A program made the translations under genes and the position numbers. Below the pieces are notes generated by a model. That model did no database searches, was not told where the DNA came from, and saw only the letters and a program-made list of their open reading frames with translations. This document shows positions 7,984 to 9,040 of a stretch of 9,040 nt of DNA, piece after piece (positions within the stretch are counted from its first letter, which is position 1; the number at the start of each line of letters is the position of its first letter). Origin of the DNA: an uncultured Bacteroides sp. (GTDB lineage: Bacteria > Bacteroidota > Bacteroidia > Bacteroidales > Bacteroidaceae); NCBI GenBank assembly GCA_900546645.1, contig URDR01000095.1:1-9040 (forward strand), written 5' to 3'.

Positions 7984-8016
7984 AAGTGTTCTTTTTTTCT
8001 TATTTTACATGCATGA

Positions 8017-8865
8017 TTACCCCTTATTGCGATACTCTAACGGGCTCATCCCCACATACCGTTTGAAGTATTTTCCGAAAAAAGACATATTGGCAAAATT
8101 CAGTGCGTCTGCGATGTCCTGAACAGACAGCTGAGTAGATTTTAACTGCGACTTAGCATCCATGATAACCATCGATGAAATGATGTCACCGCAAGTCTTT
8201 CCGGTAATTTGCTTCACAGTAGTACAGAGATGTGCATGTGAGATATTGAGCTTTTCGGCATACCATGCCACATTCCGCGTCTCTGTATAATGCTGCATGA
8301 CGAGCTGGGCGAAGTTCCGGCAAATCTGGTCGCTTTTTGATGAGATGACTTGATTTTCACTCTGTCCTCTATATAATAAGGAGATTCCTTTATGGATGTT
8401 GGCATATAGGTTTGGAGCCATTTCGGCACGAACTTTTTCCGGGAAGAACTCAAACATGCGGATTAGCAGTTTCAGATAATCTTCGAATAAGCCAGCCCCT
8501 TCAGCTTTGATTGATAAAACCGGGCGTCCCAATGTAAAGTAAATCAAGTCAAGCAGCGTGTGTGAGCGGTTGGCTTGTTCTATGTAATTCGATGAGAAGC
8601 CTAAAAAATAGATTTTCAGATTTCCTTCTACGCTATGAATTTGGAAAATGGTTCCCGGAACGAGGGTAATCACATCGTTCTTCCGTATGGAAATACGGTT
8701 CAGGTTAACAGATACTTCAATTTCTCCGTCCATGCAGAGCGCAAAGATTTCACATTTCAGTCGCACCGGATAGTTGCAATAGAGGCTGAGCAGTTCTTTG
8801 CTGATGTCGGTTCCTATCAGCCAGTTTTCCGGAAAATCTATTTTAGGAAGTTCTTTCTCTGTCAT
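8017..8865 (-). CDS. AraC-family transcriptional regulator
   Basis: This 282-residue DNA-binding protein is probably the local regulator of the efflux operon that follows it on the same strand 117 bases downstream. The N-terminal part (about 35-92, CMDGEIEVSVNLNRISIRKNDVI... in segments) resembles the small beta-barrel sensor domain common in AraC relatives, followed by a helical stretch (about 100-165). The C-terminal 100 residues are a typical AraC DNA-binding domain with two helix-turn-helix units: WYAEKLNISHAHLCTTVKQI (201-220), and SVQDIADALNF...SFFGKYFKRYVGMSPLEYR (247-279), which carries the family's G-x-SP-x-x-YR ending. There is no receiver domain or membrane segment, so it is a soluble one-component regulator; its ligand is unknown. 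The ATG at 8865 follows an A-rich leader (AACAAGAACAAAAGT) and a perfect -7 box 26 bases upstream. Control of the pump is inferred from position only. Confidence 0.92.
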   Translation of the reverse strand: MTEKELPKIDFPENWLIGTDISKELLSLYCNYPVRLKCEIFALCMDGEIEVSVNLNRISIRKNDVITLVPGTIFQIHSVEGNLKIYFLGFSSNYIEQANRSHTLLDLIYFTLGRPVLSIKAEGAGLFEDYLKLLIRMFEFFPEKVRAEMAPNLYANIHKGISLLYRGQSENQVISSKSDQICRNFAQLVMQHYTETRNVAWYAEKLNISHAHLCTTVKQITGKTCGDIISSMVIMDAKSQLKSTQLSVQDIADALNFANMSFFGKYFKRYVGMSPLEYRNKG

Positions 8866-8891
8866 ACTTTTGTTCTTGTTTAATGATTATA

Positions 8892-8925
8892 CAAAGATAA
8901 GAATTGCTTTTAAGAACAGAACAAT
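8892..8925 (-). promoter_or_regulatory. candidate promoter of the AraC-family gene
   Basis: On the minus strand TATCTTTG (8899-8892) fits the Bacteroidota -7 consensus TAnnTTTG at all fixed positions. The best -33 candidate is ATTG (8925-8922), three of four bases, with a 22-base spacer that is one longer than usual. It lies 26 bases from the ATG. The -7 box is convincing and the upstream element is weak. Confidence 0.5.
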
Positions 8926-8993
8926 AATATGAAAAATAAACCATATAATACGATAAAACATTAGGTCAATTGTTTTTGTTATATGTGTAAGAT

Positions 8994-9040
8994 CTGTCTC
9001 TTATACACATCTCCGAGCCCACGAGACGGACTCCTATCTC
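8994..9040. other. Illumina Nextera (Tn5) i7 sequencing adapter left at the contig end
   Basis: This is not genomic DNA. CTGTCTCTTATACACATCT (8994-9012) is the 19-base Tn5 mosaic end used in Nextera libraries. It is followed by CCGAGCCCACGAGAC (9013-9027), the rest of the Nextera read-2 adapter in reverse complement. The 8 bases GGACTCCT (9028-9035) are in the index slot and correspond to the i7 index I remember as N705. ATCTC (9036-9040) begins the P7 flow-cell sequence. The order and spacing match the library construct exactly, so this must not be annotated as a transposon end. Confidence 0.98.

Noticed and set aside
7991..8000. T-rich run in the gap between the AraC-family and adaptor genes as a terminator
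   Set aside because: On the minus strand, the direction of these genes, it reads as A-rich, and no stable stem precedes it; no plus-strand gene ends here.
8008..8015. CATGCATG palindrome just after the AraC-family gene stop
   Set aside because: Eight bases is expected by chance at this scale, and no T-rich tail follows on the minus strand, so it is not a terminator.
8994..9012. Tn5/IS50 mosaic end as a sign of a transposon insertion
   Set aside because: The sequence continues directly into the synthetic Nextera tail, index and P7 bases, so it is a library adapter and not a natural insertion.

Overview
The window is one end of an assembled contig from a Bacteroidales bacterium, probably Bacteroides or Phocaeicola. 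The evidence is the close resemblance of the first protein to Bacteroides proteins annotated as PEP synthase, two upstream regions with a perfect Bacteroidota -7 box (TAnnTTTG), A-rich rather than Shine-Dalgarno-type leaders, and moderate GC content. This placement comes from recognition of motifs, not from a database search.

Layout. On the plus strand, positions 2-1081 hold the C-terminal part of a large PEP/pyruvate-binding (ATP-grasp) protein whose start lies outside the window. After a 103-base gap comes a complete membrane acyltransferase of the acyltransferase-3 family (1185-2345). Everything from 2338 to 8865 is on the minus strand and forms a tripartite RND efflux locus. In transcription order it is an AraC-family regulator (8865-8017), a lipoprotein periplasmic adaptor (7899-6832), an RND inner-membrane permease (6835-3707) and a TolC-like outer-membrane channel (3702-2338). 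The adaptor and permease overlap by ATGA, and the permease and channel are 4 bases apart, so the three pump genes look like one transcript. The last pump gene converges on the acyltransferase gene, and the two reading frames overlap tail to tail by 8 bases.

Regulation. The 117-base gap between araC and the adaptor carries a promoter with a perfect -7 box. Overlapping and just upstream of its -33 element is a 9-base direct repeat with a 13-base period, a plausible site for the adjacent AraC-family regulator. A 14-base perfect palindrome covers the inferred start-site region. araC has its own candidate promoter. The simplest model is a locally controlled export pump whose substrate cannot be read from the sequence.

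Artefact. Positions 8994-9040 are not genomic. They match the Illumina Nextera (Tn5) i7 adapter: the 19-base mosaic end, the adapter tail, an 8-base index and the first five bases of P7. Genomic sequence stops at or shortly before 8993. I found no RNA gene, CRISPR array, insertion sequence, prophage or clearly novel system. No gene-free stretch exceeds 300 bases.
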